Assembly (NCBI GenBank): GCA_910595815.1
Contig: CAJVCM010000044.1
Location: forward strand, 1-30,536
Length of the DNA stretch: 30,536 nucleotides
Direction of reading: 5' to 3'
DNA from: Candidatus Thioglobus plumae
GTDB lineage: Bacteria; Pseudomonadota; Gammaproteobacteria; PS1; Pseudothioglobaceae
Position 1 is the stretch's first letter. The number at the start of each line of letters is the position of its first letter. This document shows positions 1 to 8,023 of the stretch, in pieces. The position numbers were made by a program, and so were the translations under genes. The notes below the pieces were generated by a model. That model made no database searches and had not been told where the DNA came from. It saw only the letters and a program-made list of their open reading frames with translations.

Positions 1-389
1 ACCATATTGAGCAGTTTTTTACCAATCAGCTTGATTTTAATGCGCACCCATATTTTAAAACCATTCAAGACTTACATGTTTCTGCCCACTTACTCATTAA
101 ACGTGATGGCTCGGTTATTCAGTTTGTGCCCTTTAATAAACGCGCTTGGCATGCAGGCGAATCCAGCTTCAATGGGCAAGACAACTGCAATGACTTTTCC
201 ATTGGCATCGAACTAGAAGGAACCGACAATCTTAACTATGAAGCGGTACAATACCAATCATTAAAAACAACATTAAAGCAATTAAAAAACTATTATTCAG
301 TTCAAAATATCGTTGGACATAGTGACATCGCACCAGGCAGAAAAACTGACCCAGGAGAGGCGTTTAATTGGGGTGAAATAAAGGATTAA
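1..389 (+). CDS. ampD: 1,6-anhydro-N-acetylmuramyl-L-alanine amidase AmpD, 3' part (5' end outside window)
   Basis: The reading frame is open from nt 3 to the TAA at 387-389 and enters from outside the window, so the N-terminus is missing (about 128 residues remain; the family is about 180-190). AmpD is a cytoplasmic zinc amidase that cleaves the peptide from anhydro-muropeptides during cell-wall recycling. The visible part has the amidase_2 fold signature: VSAHLLIKRDG carries the first zinc His, followed by QFVPFNKRAWHAG and CNDFSIGIELEGTD, and near the end GHSDIAPGRKTDPG carries the second zinc His and the Asp ligand. The last codons are 3 nt from the kdsC start, so the two genes are probably co-transcribed. 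An ATG at 126 is internal to the gene and is not a real start. The identification is firm; only the 5' end is unknown. Confidence 0.93.
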   Translation, partial: HIEQFFTNQLDFNAHPYFKTIQDLHVSAHLLIKRDGSVIQFVPFNKRAWHAGESSFNGQDNCNDFSIGIELEGTDNLNYEAVQYQSLKTTLKQLKNYYSVQNIVGHSDIAPGRKTDPGEAFNWGEIKD

Positions 390-392
390 TTC

Positions 393-929
393 ATGAAGCT
401 ACTCAATAAATCTTACTTACGAGCCAAGCAAATTCAACTGATTATTTTTGATGTTGATGGCGTATTAACCGATGGTGGGCTGTATTTTTCTGATGATGGG
501 CAAGAATTCAAACGCTTTAATTCACTTGATGGACTAGGCATCAAGATTCTAAAAGACAATGGTGTCGAACCTGCTGTTATTACTGCTCGTAACTCTACAA
601 CTGTTGAGCATCGAATGAAAAACCTAGGCATTACGCATTTTTACCAAGGACAAGAGGATAAAGTAATTGCCTTCAACGACTTATTAGATAAACTCAATCT
701 AAAGGCTGATCAGGTTGCATATGTAGGTGACGATGTGATTGATCTACCCGTAATGACCAAAGTCGGTTTACCTATAGCGGTTGCTAACGCACATGAATTA
801 GTCAAGGAGAAATCTTGCATTGTAACCGAGAAGAGTGGTGGTCATGGCGCGGTTAGAGAGGCTTGTGACTTCATTTTAAAAGCGCAAGATAAGTTTGATA
901 AAGCAATGAGGCCTTATTTAGGTCATTAA
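393..929 (+). CDS. kdsC: 3-deoxy-D-manno-octulosonate 8-phosphate phosphatase KdsC
   Basis: KdsC is a HAD-superfamily phosphatase that removes phosphate from KDO-8-P in the lipopolysaccharide core pathway, in the cytoplasm. The 178-residue product is close to family length. HAD motif I is DVDGVLTDG, with the nucleophile and acid Asp at 20 and 22. Motif II is the Thr at 64 in ITARNS. GQEDK (86-90) carries the motif III Lys, and GDDVIDLPVM (112-121) is motif IV. The C-terminal GGHGAVRE is typical of KdsC and of its KdsD-fused relatives. An AAGGA lies 8 nt before the ATG, inside the end of ampD. The presence of this gene indicates an outer membrane with KDO-containing LPS. No kdsD or lpt genes are visible because the operon continues only to 929, where a terminator follows. 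Confidence 0.93.
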   Translation: MKLLNKSYLRAKQIQLIIFDVDGVLTDGGLYFSDDGQEFKRFNSLDGLGIKILKDNGVEPAVITARNSTTVEHRMKNLGITHFYQGQEDKVIAFNDLLDKLNLKADQVAYVGDDVIDLPVMTKVGLPIAVANAHELVKEKSCIVTEKSGGHGAVREACDFILKAQDKFDKAMRPYLGH

Positions 930-956
930 CACTCTACAAGTATGTGTATCCAAAAC

Positions 957-987
957 AAAAAACGCCTTCAATTTGAAGGCGTTTTTT
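957..987. terminator. Bidirectional intrinsic terminator between kdsC and atpC
   Basis: A stem AACGCCTTC (961-969) / GAAGGCGTT (975-983) with a 5-nt loop is flanked by an A-run on the left (957-962) and a T-run on the right (982-987). It therefore works as a rho-independent terminator on both strands. It lies between the converging ends of kdsC (929) and atpC (1015). Confidence 0.9.
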
Positions 988-1014
988 AGTCTAAAGATTG
1001 TTTTCAAAATCGCT

Positions 1015-1431
1015 CTATAATTTCTTGCCTCGCATCTTAGAGATCATCTGTAATTGTGCCATTGCTTCAGCCAGTGCTGCTTGTGTTGTGCCAACATCAT
1101 GACCAGTGTCTGAATTAGCCATGGCCTCTTCAGCGCGTTGCTTAGCCTCTAACGCCTTAGACTCATCTAAATCATGTGCTCGGATTGCTGTATCAGAAAA
1201 AATAGTAACAACATCGGGTTGCACTTCAACAATACCACCTGAAACATAAATAGACTCAACGCCTTTGTCAGTTTCTACTCGAACTTCGCCCGGCTTTAAT
1301 GTCGATAACAAAGCTACATGTTTTGGATAGATACCTAATTCACCAGTAGATGCTGGTGCAAACACACAGTTTGCTTCACCTGAGTAAAGTGATTCTGTTG
1401 CACTAACTACATCGACATGGATGGTTGACAT
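1015..1431 (-). CDS. atpC: F1 ATP synthase epsilon subunit
   Basis: This is the epsilon subunit of the F1 central stalk, which couples gamma rotation to the rotor and can inhibit ATP hydrolysis. The 138-residue product has the N-terminal beta-sandwich (MSTIHVDVVSATESLYSGEA, then GELGIYPKHVALLSTLKPGEV) and a C-terminal helical hairpin rich in Ala, Glu and Lys from about residue 88. It is the last gene of the atp operon. Its ATG (1429-1431) directly abuts the TAA of atpD, which suggests translational coupling. The operon ends at the bidirectional terminator 957-987. Confidence 0.96.
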   Translation of the reverse strand: MSTIHVDVVSATESLYSGEANCVFAPASTGELGIYPKHVALLSTLKPGEVRVETDKGVESIYVSGGIVEVQPDVVTIFSDTAIRAHDLDESKALEAKQRAEEAMANSDTGHDVGTTQAALAEAMAQLQMISKMRGKKL

Positions 1432-2811
1432 TTATGCGTTCTCCGCTGCTTTTTCACGAACCTCATCAATAGAGCCTGTCATGTAGAAGGCTTGCTCTGG
1501 AAGATCATCAAGTTCACCTTCAAGAATCGCCTTAAAACCGCTAATAGTGTCTTTTAACGATACATATTTACCTGGTGCACCAGTAAACACTTCTGCCACA
1601 AAGAATGGCTGAGACAAGAAACGTTGAATCTTACGAGCACGTGTTACAGACTGCTTATCTTCTTCGGACAACTCATCCATACCTAAGATCGCAATAATGT
1701 CTTTTAATTCTTTGTATCGCTGTAATATTCCTTGTACGCCACGAGCAACATCATAGTGTTCCTGTCCAACAATTAACGGGTCTAATTGACGTGAAGTAGA
1801 ATCTAGCGGATCTACCGCAGGGTAAATACCTAATTCTGCTACCTGGCGTGATAATACAACGGTTGCATCTAAGTGAGCAAAGGTTGTTGCTGGAGATGGG
1901 TCAGTTAAGTCGTCTGCTGGTACGTATACCGCTTGAATTGAAGTAATTGAACCTTTCTTAGTGGAAGTAATACGCTCTTGTAATGCACCCATTTCTGACG
2001 CTAGTGTAGGTTGATAACCTACCGCAGAAGGCATACGACCTAATAATGCCGATACTTCAGTACCCGCAAGTGTGTAACGATAGATATTATCAATGAATAA
2101 TAAAACATCACGACCTTCATCACGGAAGTACTCAGCCATAGTTAAACCGGTTAATGCAACACGTAATCTGTTTCCCGGTGGCTCATTCATTTGGCCATAT
2201 ACTAGTGATACTTTGTCTAATACGTTTGATTCTTTCATTTCATGGTAGAAATCATTACCCTCACGAGTACGTTCACCAACACCAGCAAATACTGAGTAAC
2301 CAGAGTGCTCAATCGCAATATTACGAATAAGCTCCATCATGTTTACTGTTTTACCAACACCAGCACCACCAAATAAACCAACTTTACCACCCTTAGCAAA
2401 CGGACAAACTAGGTCAATCACCTTGATACCTGTTTCTAATAATTCTGCAGCAGGAGCAAGCTCATCATAAGCAGGTGCAGGGCGGTGAATGGCCCATGTA
2501 GTCTCTTCACCAATATCACCAGCATTATCAATTGGATCGCCAAGGACGTTCATAATACGGCCTAATGTTTTAGTGCCTACCGGTACTTTAATTGGTTCGC
2601 TTGTATCTGATACTTCTAAACCTCGTTTTAAACCTTCAGAGCCACCCATTGCAATCGCACGTACAACATTATCACCCAACTGCTGTTGAACCTCTAATGT
2701 TAGACCTGTTTCAGTAACGATTAGGGCGTTATAAATATTCGGAAGACTATCCGCTGGAAACTCGACGTCGATAACCGCGCCAATAATTTGTGTAATTTTT
2801 CCGTTGCTCAT
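1432..2811 (-). CDS. atpD: F1 ATP synthase beta subunit
   Basis: This is the catalytic beta subunit of the F1 head. The 459-residue length matches the family. The Walker A loop GGAGVGKT is at 148-155, the catalytic Glu at 180 in GVGERTREGND, and the Walker B region is LLFIDNIYRYTLAGTE. The C-terminal part contains the conserved DELSEEDK segment of the DELSEED region, which contacts gamma and epsilon. Nothing is missing or unusual. A GAGGA lies about 10 nt before the ATG. Confidence 0.98.
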   Translation of the reverse strand: MSNGKITQIIGAVIDVEFPADSLPNIYNALIVTETGLTLEVQQQLGDNVVRAIAMGGSEGLKRGLEVSDTSEPIKVPVGTKTLGRIMNVLGDPIDNAGDIGEETTWAIHRPAPAYDELAPAAELLETGIKVIDLVCPFAKGGKVGLFGGAGVGKTVNMMELIRNIAIEHSGYSVFAGVGERTREGNDFYHEMKESNVLDKVSLVYGQMNEPPGNRLRVALTGLTMAEYFRDEGRDVLLFIDNIYRYTLAGTEVSALLGRMPSAVGYQPTLASEMGALQERITSTKKGSITSIQAVYVPADDLTDPSPATTFAHLDATVVLSRQVAELGIYPAVDPLDSTSRQLDPLIVGQEHYDVARGVQGILQRYKELKDIIAILGMDELSEEDKQSVTRARKIQRFLSQPFFVAEVFTGAPGKYVSLKDTISGFKAILEGELDDLPEQAFYMTGSIDEVREKAAENA

Positions 2812-2851
2812 TTTGCTTTTTCCTCTTTTTTAAACTCTATATTTTTTAAAT

Positions 2852-3715
2852 TTATACTGCAGAAGCACCACTAACAATCTCAGAAATTTCCTGAGTAATT
2901 GCTGCTTGTCTTGCCTTGTTGTAGACTAACTCTAATTCTTGAACCATGTCGCCAGCATTATCCGTTGCACTCTTCATCGAGATCATACGTGATGACTGCT
3001 CACAAGCAATATTCTCTACTAAACCCTGATAAACCAAAGCCTCAATATATCGCACCAATAATGCATTCAATGCTTCTTGTGCATCTGGCTCATAGATGTA
3101 ATCCCAATAATGATCCATGTCATCAACTTCACCTGCAACCATTGGCACTAATTGTGTCACGGTTGGTACTTGGGTCATGGTGTTTTCAAATCGATTATAA
3201 GCCACAGATAACTGCTGGATTTCACCTTCATCGTAAGCATCCAACATTACTTTAACCGTGCCTAACAAATCATCAAAGTGTGGCGCATCGCCCAAATCTG
3301 TCAATACTGACTTAATAGTAAGGCCTGAGTTCTTAAAGAATGAGGTAGCCTTCTTGCCGATGGTGCAAATCTCAACCTCAATACCTTTTGCTTGATAGTC
3401 AGCTACTTGTTTTAACAAACTTCTGAATAAGTTAGTGTTTAAACCACCACACAAACCCCTATCACTAGAAACGATAATAACGCCAATACGTTTAACATCG
3501 CCCGCCTCTTTCATATAAGGATGTTCAAACTCAGAATGAGCGTAGGCCAAATGCCCAATCACTTTGGATATTTTTTCAGAATAAGGGCGTGAAGCCAACA
3601 TTCTGTTTTGGGCTTTCTTCATTTTAGACGCCGCGACCATTTCCATGGCCGATGTGATCTTCTGAGTGTTTTTAATACTCGCAATCTGCGTTCTAATTTC
3701 CTTTCCAACTGCCAT
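2852..3715 (-). CDS. atpG: F1 ATP synthase gamma subunit
   Basis: This is the gamma subunit, the rotating central shaft of F1. The 287-residue product starts with the family signature KEIRTQIASIKNTQKITSAMEMVAASKM, a long helix that lines the alpha3beta3 bore. It also contains SSDRGLCGGLNTN and ends with a second long helix (SARSS-like SSRMISMKSATDNAGDMV...LVYNKARQAAITQEISEIV). It starts 9 nt after the atpA stop with only a poor Shine-Dalgarno, so translation is probably coupled to atpA. Confidence 0.97.
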   Translation of the reverse strand: MAVGKEIRTQIASIKNTQKITSAMEMVAASKMKKAQNRMLASRPYSEKISKVIGHLAYAHSEFEHPYMKEAGDVKRIGVIIVSSDRGLCGGLNTNLFRSLLKQVADYQAKGIEVEICTIGKKATSFFKNSGLTIKSVLTDLGDAPHFDDLLGTVKVMLDAYDEGEIQQLSVAYNRFENTMTQVPTVTQLVPMVAGEVDDMDHYWDYIYEPDAQEALNALLVRYIEALVYQGLVENIACEQSSRMISMKSATDNAGDMVQELELVYNKARQAAITQEISEIVSGASAV

Positions 3716-3724
3716 ATTATCTAT

Positions 3725-5266
3725 TTACCAAGTATGGTTCGCTTTAAAGTCATCAATTGCGGCTTGTAATTCAGCTACAATTTCATCGTTATAGTCACCG
3801 GTTGTGTCAATTTTTTCAAGTAGTGTCGCTTGATTTGCATTCATATAAGCAATCAATGCCGCTTCAAAATCAACCACTTTATTAACGTCAATATCATCTA
3901 ATGAGCCTGAGTTAGCCGCATACAATGAAGTTGCCATTTCAGCTACTGATAATGGCGCGTATTGATTTTGCTTCATCAATTCAGTCACACGCTGACCACG
4001 GTCAATTTGTGCTTTTGTTTCTTTATCAAGATCTGAAGCAAACTGTGCAAACGCCGCTAATTCACGGTACTGTGCCAAGTCAAGACGAATACCACCACCG
4101 AGCTTTTTAATAATGTTGGTTTGTGCTGCACCACCCACTCGTGACACTGATAAACCCGCATTAATCGCTGGACGAATACCCGCGTTAAATAAATCTGTTT
4201 CTAGAAAAATTTGACCGTCGGTAATTGAAATTACGTTAGTTGGTACAAAAGCAGAAACGTCGCCACCTTGAGTTTCAATAATTGGCAATGCCGTTAATGA
4301 TCCAGTTTTACCTTTGACTTCGCCATTGGTTAACTGTTCTACATAATCTGCGTTGATACGTGATGCACGCTCAAGTAAGCGTGAGTGTAAATAGAATACG
4401 TCACCCGGATAAGCTTCACGTCCTGGTGGACGCTTTAATAGTAGAGATACTTCACGGTAAGCCCATGCTTGTTTGGTTAAGTCATCATAAACGATTAGCG
4501 CGTCTTCACCACGATCACGGAAGTATTCGGCCATCGCACAACCCGCATAAGGAGCAATGTATTGTAAAGCTGCTGAATCAGAAGCGCCGGCTGTAACCAC
4601 GATGGTATTTTCCATTGCACCATGCTCTTCTAGCTTACGTACAACGGCTGCTACTGAAGAATCTTTTTGACCAATAGCAACATACACACATTTAACACCT
4701 GTGTCTTTTTGGTTAATGATTGCATCAATGGCTACGGCTGTTTTACCGGTTTGGCGATCACCAATGATTAACTCACGTTGACCACGGCCAATAGGAACCA
4801 TTGCGTCAATTGCTTTCACACCTGTTTGAATCGGCTCGTCAACACTTTGACGGTCAATAACACCCGGCGCCAGAATCTCTAATGGGCGTGAGCCTTGAGC
4901 GTCAATATCACCCTTACCATCAATTGGCTTGCCTAGTGGGTTAACTACGCGACCTAACATCGCCTCGCCCACTGGCACTTCCATCAAACGATTGGTACAT
5001 TTAACGGTATCGCCTTGTGAAATATGTAAATAGTCACCTAAAACAACTGAACCGACTGAGTCTTGCTCTAAGTTCAATGCCATACCAAACGTATTGCCTG
5101 GGAATTCTAACATTTCACCAAACTGAACATCCGCTAATCCGTGAATACGAACAATACCATCACTTACGCTGATTACCGTACCTTCGGTACGTGCTTCAGC
5201 TGCGAAGTCAAAGCCTTCTATTTGTTTTTTAATTAAATCACTAATCTCGCTTGCGTTTAATTGCAT
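3725..5266 (-). CDS. atpA: F1 ATP synthase alpha subunit
   Basis: This is the non-catalytic nucleotide-binding alpha subunit, 513 residues, the same as the enterobacterial protein. The Walker A loop GDRQTGKT is at 169-176. The arginine finger that reaches the catalytic site is Arg376 in the conserved GLSVSRVGG segment. The beta-barrel N-terminus carries EGTVISVSDGIVRIHGL. A strong ribosome-binding site (GAGGAAGGG) precedes the ATG. It lies between atpH and atpG, the standard order. Confidence 0.98.
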   Translation of the reverse strand: MQLNASEISDLIKKQIEGFDFAAEARTEGTVISVSDGIVRIHGLADVQFGEMLEFPGNTFGMALNLEQDSVGSVVLGDYLHISQGDTVKCTNRLMEVPVGEAMLGRVVNPLGKPIDGKGDIDAQGSRPLEILAPGVIDRQSVDEPIQTGVKAIDAMVPIGRGQRELIIGDRQTGKTAVAIDAIINQKDTGVKCVYVAIGQKDSSVAAVVRKLEEHGAMENTIVVTAGASDSAALQYIAPYAGCAMAEYFRDRGEDALIVYDDLTKQAWAYREVSLLLKRPPGREAYPGDVFYLHSRLLERASRINADYVEQLTNGEVKGKTGSLTALPIIETQGGDVSAFVPTNVISITDGQIFLETDLFNAGIRPAINAGLSVSRVGGAAQTNIIKKLGGGIRLDLAQYRELAAFAQFASDLDKETKAQIDRGQRVTELMKQNQYAPLSVAEMATSLYAANSGSLDDIDVNKVVDFEAALIAYMNANQATLLEKIDTTGDYNDEIVAELQAAIDDFKANHTW

Positions 5267-5290
5267 AACCCTTCCTCTTAATAAAATAAA

Positions 5291-5839
5291 TTAATTGATT
5301 GACAAACGTGAAGCTAGCTCATCTACTCGAGCCTTAATCGACAAGTCAATCACTTTGTCACCTTCTTTAATCACTACGCCACCAACCAAACTTTCGTCTA
5401 TTTCGGTGTCGATACTCACTGTTGTGCTGTACTTATCAGATAAATCAGTCACAATTTGTTTTTCTTCTGCCGCGCTTAACTTATAAGCACTAATCACATG
5501 GAATGCTTTGGCGTCACTACTAAGGTTGCTCATTATGTCAAACGACTCAAGCATACTTGGCAGTGCACCAATACGTCCATTGTCTAACAACAAAGTAACA
5601 AAAACTGTTTCTTCGTTACTTAGTGCTCTACCCAAAATCGACTTAAATACTGCCGCCACTGCTTGCGCTTTATTCTCACTAGTCGTGCTCGGCGAAGCAA
5701 TAAATGCCTGCATATTTTCATCATTGGCTAATTCTGCACCTGCTTCTAATACGCCCCTCCAGTCTGAATGTGACTTATTTTGCTCAGCAATTTCAAAAAC
5801 TGCATTAGCGTAGGGCTTGGCGATTGTTGTTAATTCCAC
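5291..5839 (-). CDS. atpH: F1 ATP synthase delta subunit
   Basis: This is the delta subunit, which ties the F1 head to the peripheral stalk b subunits. The 182-residue product has the helical N-terminal domain (TTIAKPYANAVFEIAEQ) and the C-terminal part with VGGVVIKEGDKVIDLSIKARVDEL, close to the family signature. The start is GTG (5837-5839), with AGGA 7 nt upstream. It sits 9 nt after atpF. Confidence 0.95.
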   Translation of the reverse strand: MELTTIAKPYANAVFEIAEQNKSHSDWRGVLEAGAELANDENMQAFIASPSTTSENKAQAVAAVFKSILGRALSNEETVFVTLLLDNGRIGALPSMLESFDIMSNLSSDAKAFHVISAYKLSAAEEKQIVTDLSDKYSTTVSIDTEIDESLVGGVVIKEGDKVIDLSIKARVDELASRLSIN

Positions 5840-5848
5840 TGATAAATC

Positions 5849-6319
5849 CTATAGTGTTTGCGACAACTTGCCTAACATGTCTTTATGAACTTTAGCATCT
5901 ACTTCTTTAGCCAATACCGAATTTACACCCTGCATGACTAAATCAGACACTTGATCTTTAAGCTCATTGCGTACGCGATTGGTTTCTTGCTCAATCTCGG
6001 CCTGTGCATTAACTTTGATTCTATCCGCCTCTTGTGAAGCTGTGTCTTTAGCATCTTCAACCATAGTTGAGGCTTGTCTACCTGCATTAGCAATAATTTC
6101 AGCTGCTTGATCTTTAGACTGATTAAGCATCTCTTGCGCTTTTAGTTGTGCTTCTTTATGCTCTGACAAGCCGCGTTCTGCTGCAATCAAACCGCTTTCA
6201 ATGCGCTTTTTACGCTCGTCCATGGCAGCAACAATTGGTGGCCAAATAAACTTCATGCAGAACCATGTAAACATGGCAAACATGATTAACTGGCCAATCA
6301 TCGTCAAATTAATATTCAT
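5849..6319 (-). CDS. atpF: F0 ATP synthase b subunit
   Basis: This is the b subunit of the peripheral stalk. The 156-residue product has one N-terminal membrane helix (about residues 5-25, starting MNINLTMIGQLIMFAMF) and then a long charged coiled coil (about 35-150) rich in Ala, Glu, Lys and Gln that dimerises and reaches the delta subunit. The length equals the enterobacterial protein. An AAGGT lies 9 nt before the ATG. Only one b gene is present, as in most non-photosynthetic proteobacteria. Confidence 0.96.
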   Translation of the reverse strand: MNINLTMIGQLIMFAMFTWFCMKFIWPPIVAAMDERKKRIESGLIAAERGLSEHKEAQLKAQEMLNQSKDQAAEIIANAGRQASTMVEDAKDTASQEADRIKVNAQAEIEQETNRVRNELKDQVSDLVMQGVNSVLAKEVDAKVHKDMLGKLSQTL

Positions 6320-6352
6320 AGCTTAAACCTTGTGCTTTTAAGTAAAAAGTAA

Positions 6353-6592
6353 TTAACCAGCAACCGCAAAGATGATGTACATTGAGATACCTACCGCAAT
6401 CATTGGTACCGCATCTACTAGACCCATTACGATGAACATTTGTGTTCTAAGCATTGGAATAAGCTCAGGCTGACGCGCTGCACCTTCCAAAAATCTTGCG
6501 CCTAAGATGCCAATACCAACTGCCGCACCCAATGCACCTAAACCCATTAAGATTGAACCTGCTAAAAATAATGTTGCTTGTACTTCTGTCAT
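6353..6592 (-). CDS. atpE: F0 ATP synthase c subunit (proton ring)
   Basis: This is the c subunit that forms the membrane rotor ring. The 79-residue hairpin has a glycine-rich first helix (MGLGALGAAVGIGILGARF), the polar loop EGAARQPE (residues 36-43), and a second helix with the ion-carrying Asp60 (MGLVDAVPM). The Asp carboxylate, and the absence of the Gln/Glu-Ser ligand set known from Na+-type rings, point to proton coupling. A strong AGGAG precedes the ATG, which fits the high stoichiometry of this subunit. Confidence 0.97.
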   Translation of the reverse strand: MTEVQATLFLAGSILMGLGALGAAVGIGILGARFLEGAARQPELIPMLRTQMFIVMGLVDAVPMIAVGISMYIIFAVAG

Positions 6593-6616
6593 TTCTTACT
6601 CCTTTTTTTTAAAAAA

Positions 6617-7477
6617 TTAATGCTCGTCTTTTTGATGAGCCATATCCATATACACAATTACCAAGGTCATGAAAATAAACGCTTGTAGTAATACAATCAA
6701 AATGTGGAAGATTGCCCACGGCAGTGACAAACTCCACTGAATCCAAAACGGCAACAAAGCGATTAAGATGAAGATCATCTCACCTGCATACATATTACCA
6801 AATAAACGCAAGGCTAACGAAACTGGCTTAGCAATCAAGTTCACACCTTCTAAAAATAAATTAAATGGCAGCATCATCTTGCCAAATGGGTGGAACAAAA
6901 GCTCGCCTGCAAAGCCACCAGCGCCTTTTTCCTTGATACTGTAATAAAGAATCAAGAAGAAAATACCGATCGACATGCCGAATGTTGCGTTTGGATCTGT
7001 GGTTGGGACCACTTTAAAGAATACATGATGAGGGTCTGCACCAAAAAACACACCAATCTGTTGTGCAAGATACGGTAGCCAATCAACCGGCACCAAATCC
7101 ATGGTGTTCATTAGTATAATCCAGATAAAGGTTGTCAACGCCAATGGTGCAACCATTGGGTTCTTGCCGTTAAAGGAGCCACGAACATTTTCATCAATAA
7201 ACTCAATAATGCTTTCAATAAAGTTTTGAGCGCCAGAAGGTGTGTCGGCAGTCATCCTCTGGCCAATGCGATAAAAGAAGAGCAAGAAAAATGCACCTAA
7301 AACAAATGAAACGCCAAGCGTGTCTAGATGGAATGCCATAAAGCCCATGTCTTTAGCTTCTTGCGCAGTATGTGCCAATTCCCAAACACCTGTGTCTGGA
7401 TTTTGACCATAAGTCAAGTTTTGTAGGTGGTGCTTAATATAATCGCCAGAAGCGATTAGTTCATTTCCTGTTGACAT
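6617..7477 (-). CDS. atpB: F0 ATP synthase a subunit
   Basis: This is the a subunit, the membrane stator that holds the two proton half-channels. The 286-residue product has several hydrophobic helices. The essential arginine is Arg224 in LALRLFGNMYAGE. Other family features are the NTMDLVP segment and the C-terminal helix ending ILIVLLQAFIFMTLVIVYM. Its ATG overlaps the atpI stop by one base (TAATG), indicating coupled translation. Confidence 0.97.
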   Translation of the reverse strand: MSTGNELIASGDYIKHHLQNLTYGQNPDTGVWELAHTAQEAKDMGFMAFHLDTLGVSFVLGAFFLLFFYRIGQRMTADTPSGAQNFIESIIEFIDENVRGSFNGKNPMVAPLALTTFIWIILMNTMDLVPVDWLPYLAQQIGVFFGADPHHVFFKVVPTTDPNATFGMSIGIFFLILYYSIKEKGAGGFAGELLFHPFGKMMLPFNLFLEGVNLIAKPVSLALRLFGNMYAGEMIFILIALLPFWIQWSLSLPWAIFHILIVLLQAFIFMTLVIVYMDMAHQKDEH

Positions 7478-7818
7478 TACTTTTGTAAAACCTTATCCGT
7501 TAAAAATCCAATCAATCCTATCACTAAACTAACAATTAGCGCATCGGTGTTTAACTTTAAGAGGAAGTGCCCCGCTAAAATTAAACTCACCACCATCGCC
7601 ATACGCATTATCACACTAATGGCCATCATCCCAACACTTGCTTGGGCACTAATAGTTAAATCTTGTCTCTGTTTGTTTGTATGGCGATTAACCAACCCCG
7701 TATTCATCAAACTAATTAATCCCCCATAAGCAGCAGAAAGCCCCGCACCTAATGTGGAAAAATAAGCGATGCTCACCAATATGGCGACTAATTGAATCTT
7801 TGGCAGCTTATTATTCAT
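7477..7818 (-). CDS. atpI: ATP synthase accessory protein AtpI
   Basis: AtpI is a small membrane protein encoded first in atp operons and thought to help c-ring assembly or Mg2+ supply. About 113 residues form four hydrophobic helices in two hairpins (QLVAILVSIAYFSTLGAG, then AISVIMRMAMVVSLILAGHFLL and ALIVSLVIGLIGFL). I place the start at the ATG 7816-7818 because GAGG lies 8 nt upstream. A TTG two codons earlier (7822-7824) extends the frame but is only 2 nt from that GAGG. The sequence is poorly conserved as expected; position in the operon is the main support. Confidence 0.85.
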   Translation of the reverse strand: MNNKLPKIQLVAILVSIAYFSTLGAGLSAAYGGLISLMNTGLVNRHTNKQRQDLTISAQASVGMMAISVIMRMAMVVSLILAGHFLLKLNTDALIVSLVIGLIGFLTDKVLQK

Positions 7819-7846
7819 TGCCAAAACCTCAATACCACATACTCAC

Positions 7847-7893
7847 AAAACTGTGAATTATACAGTCTGGATATAATAAATTAACACAGTTTT
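7847..7893. repeat. Inverted repeat AAAACTGTG / CACAGTTTT flanking the atp promoter
   Basis: A perfect 9-bp inverted repeat (7847-7855 and 7885-7893) has a 29-nt spacer that contains the putative atp -10 and -35. It could be a pair of operator half-sites on either side of the promoter, or form a cruciform. No T-run follows, so it is not a terminator. The regulatory role is inferred from position only. Confidence 0.5.
7857..7884 (-). promoter_or_regulatory. Candidate sigma70-type promoter of the atp operon
   Basis: On the minus strand a perfect TATAAT (7857-7862) lies 16 nt downstream of TTAATT (7879-7884, a weak -35 match). It is about 40 nt before the atpI start. It is enclosed by the inverted repeat at 7847-7893. 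The -10 is good and the -35 poor, so activator dependence is possible. Confidence 0.45.
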
Positions 7894-7960
7894 TAATGAA
7901 AATACTGTTTAGATAGGCGGGAATCTAATTGTATTATAAGATAATCATATACTTATTAAT

Positions 7961-7989
7961 TTGACAACGCTGTAGACGTTGTAAATAAT
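7961..7989 (+). promoter_or_regulatory. Promoter with internal dyad upstream of the sulfide:quinone oxidoreductase gene
   Basis: A perfect TTGACA (7961-7966) is followed after 17 nt by AATAAT (7984-7989, five of six matches). The predicted transcript starts near 7996, about 28 nt before the ATG at 8024. The dyad ACAACG (7964-7969) / CGTTGT (7977-7982) overlaps the -35 and fills the spacer, a position where a bound repressor would block RNA polymerase. The promoter match is strong; the operator is inference. Confidence 0.65.
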
Positions 7990-8023
7990 ACATCTTTTTG
8001 AACTTAAAATTAGGGAGAGATCG

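Noticed and set aside
2899..3255. 118-codon open frame antisense to atpG.
   Set aside because: Fully inside atpG, low-complexity-looking product with no family features.
6353..6592. Possible Na+-coupled c subunit.
   Set aside because: The ion carboxylate is Asp60, and the Gln and Glu-Ser ligands of Na+ rings are not seen.
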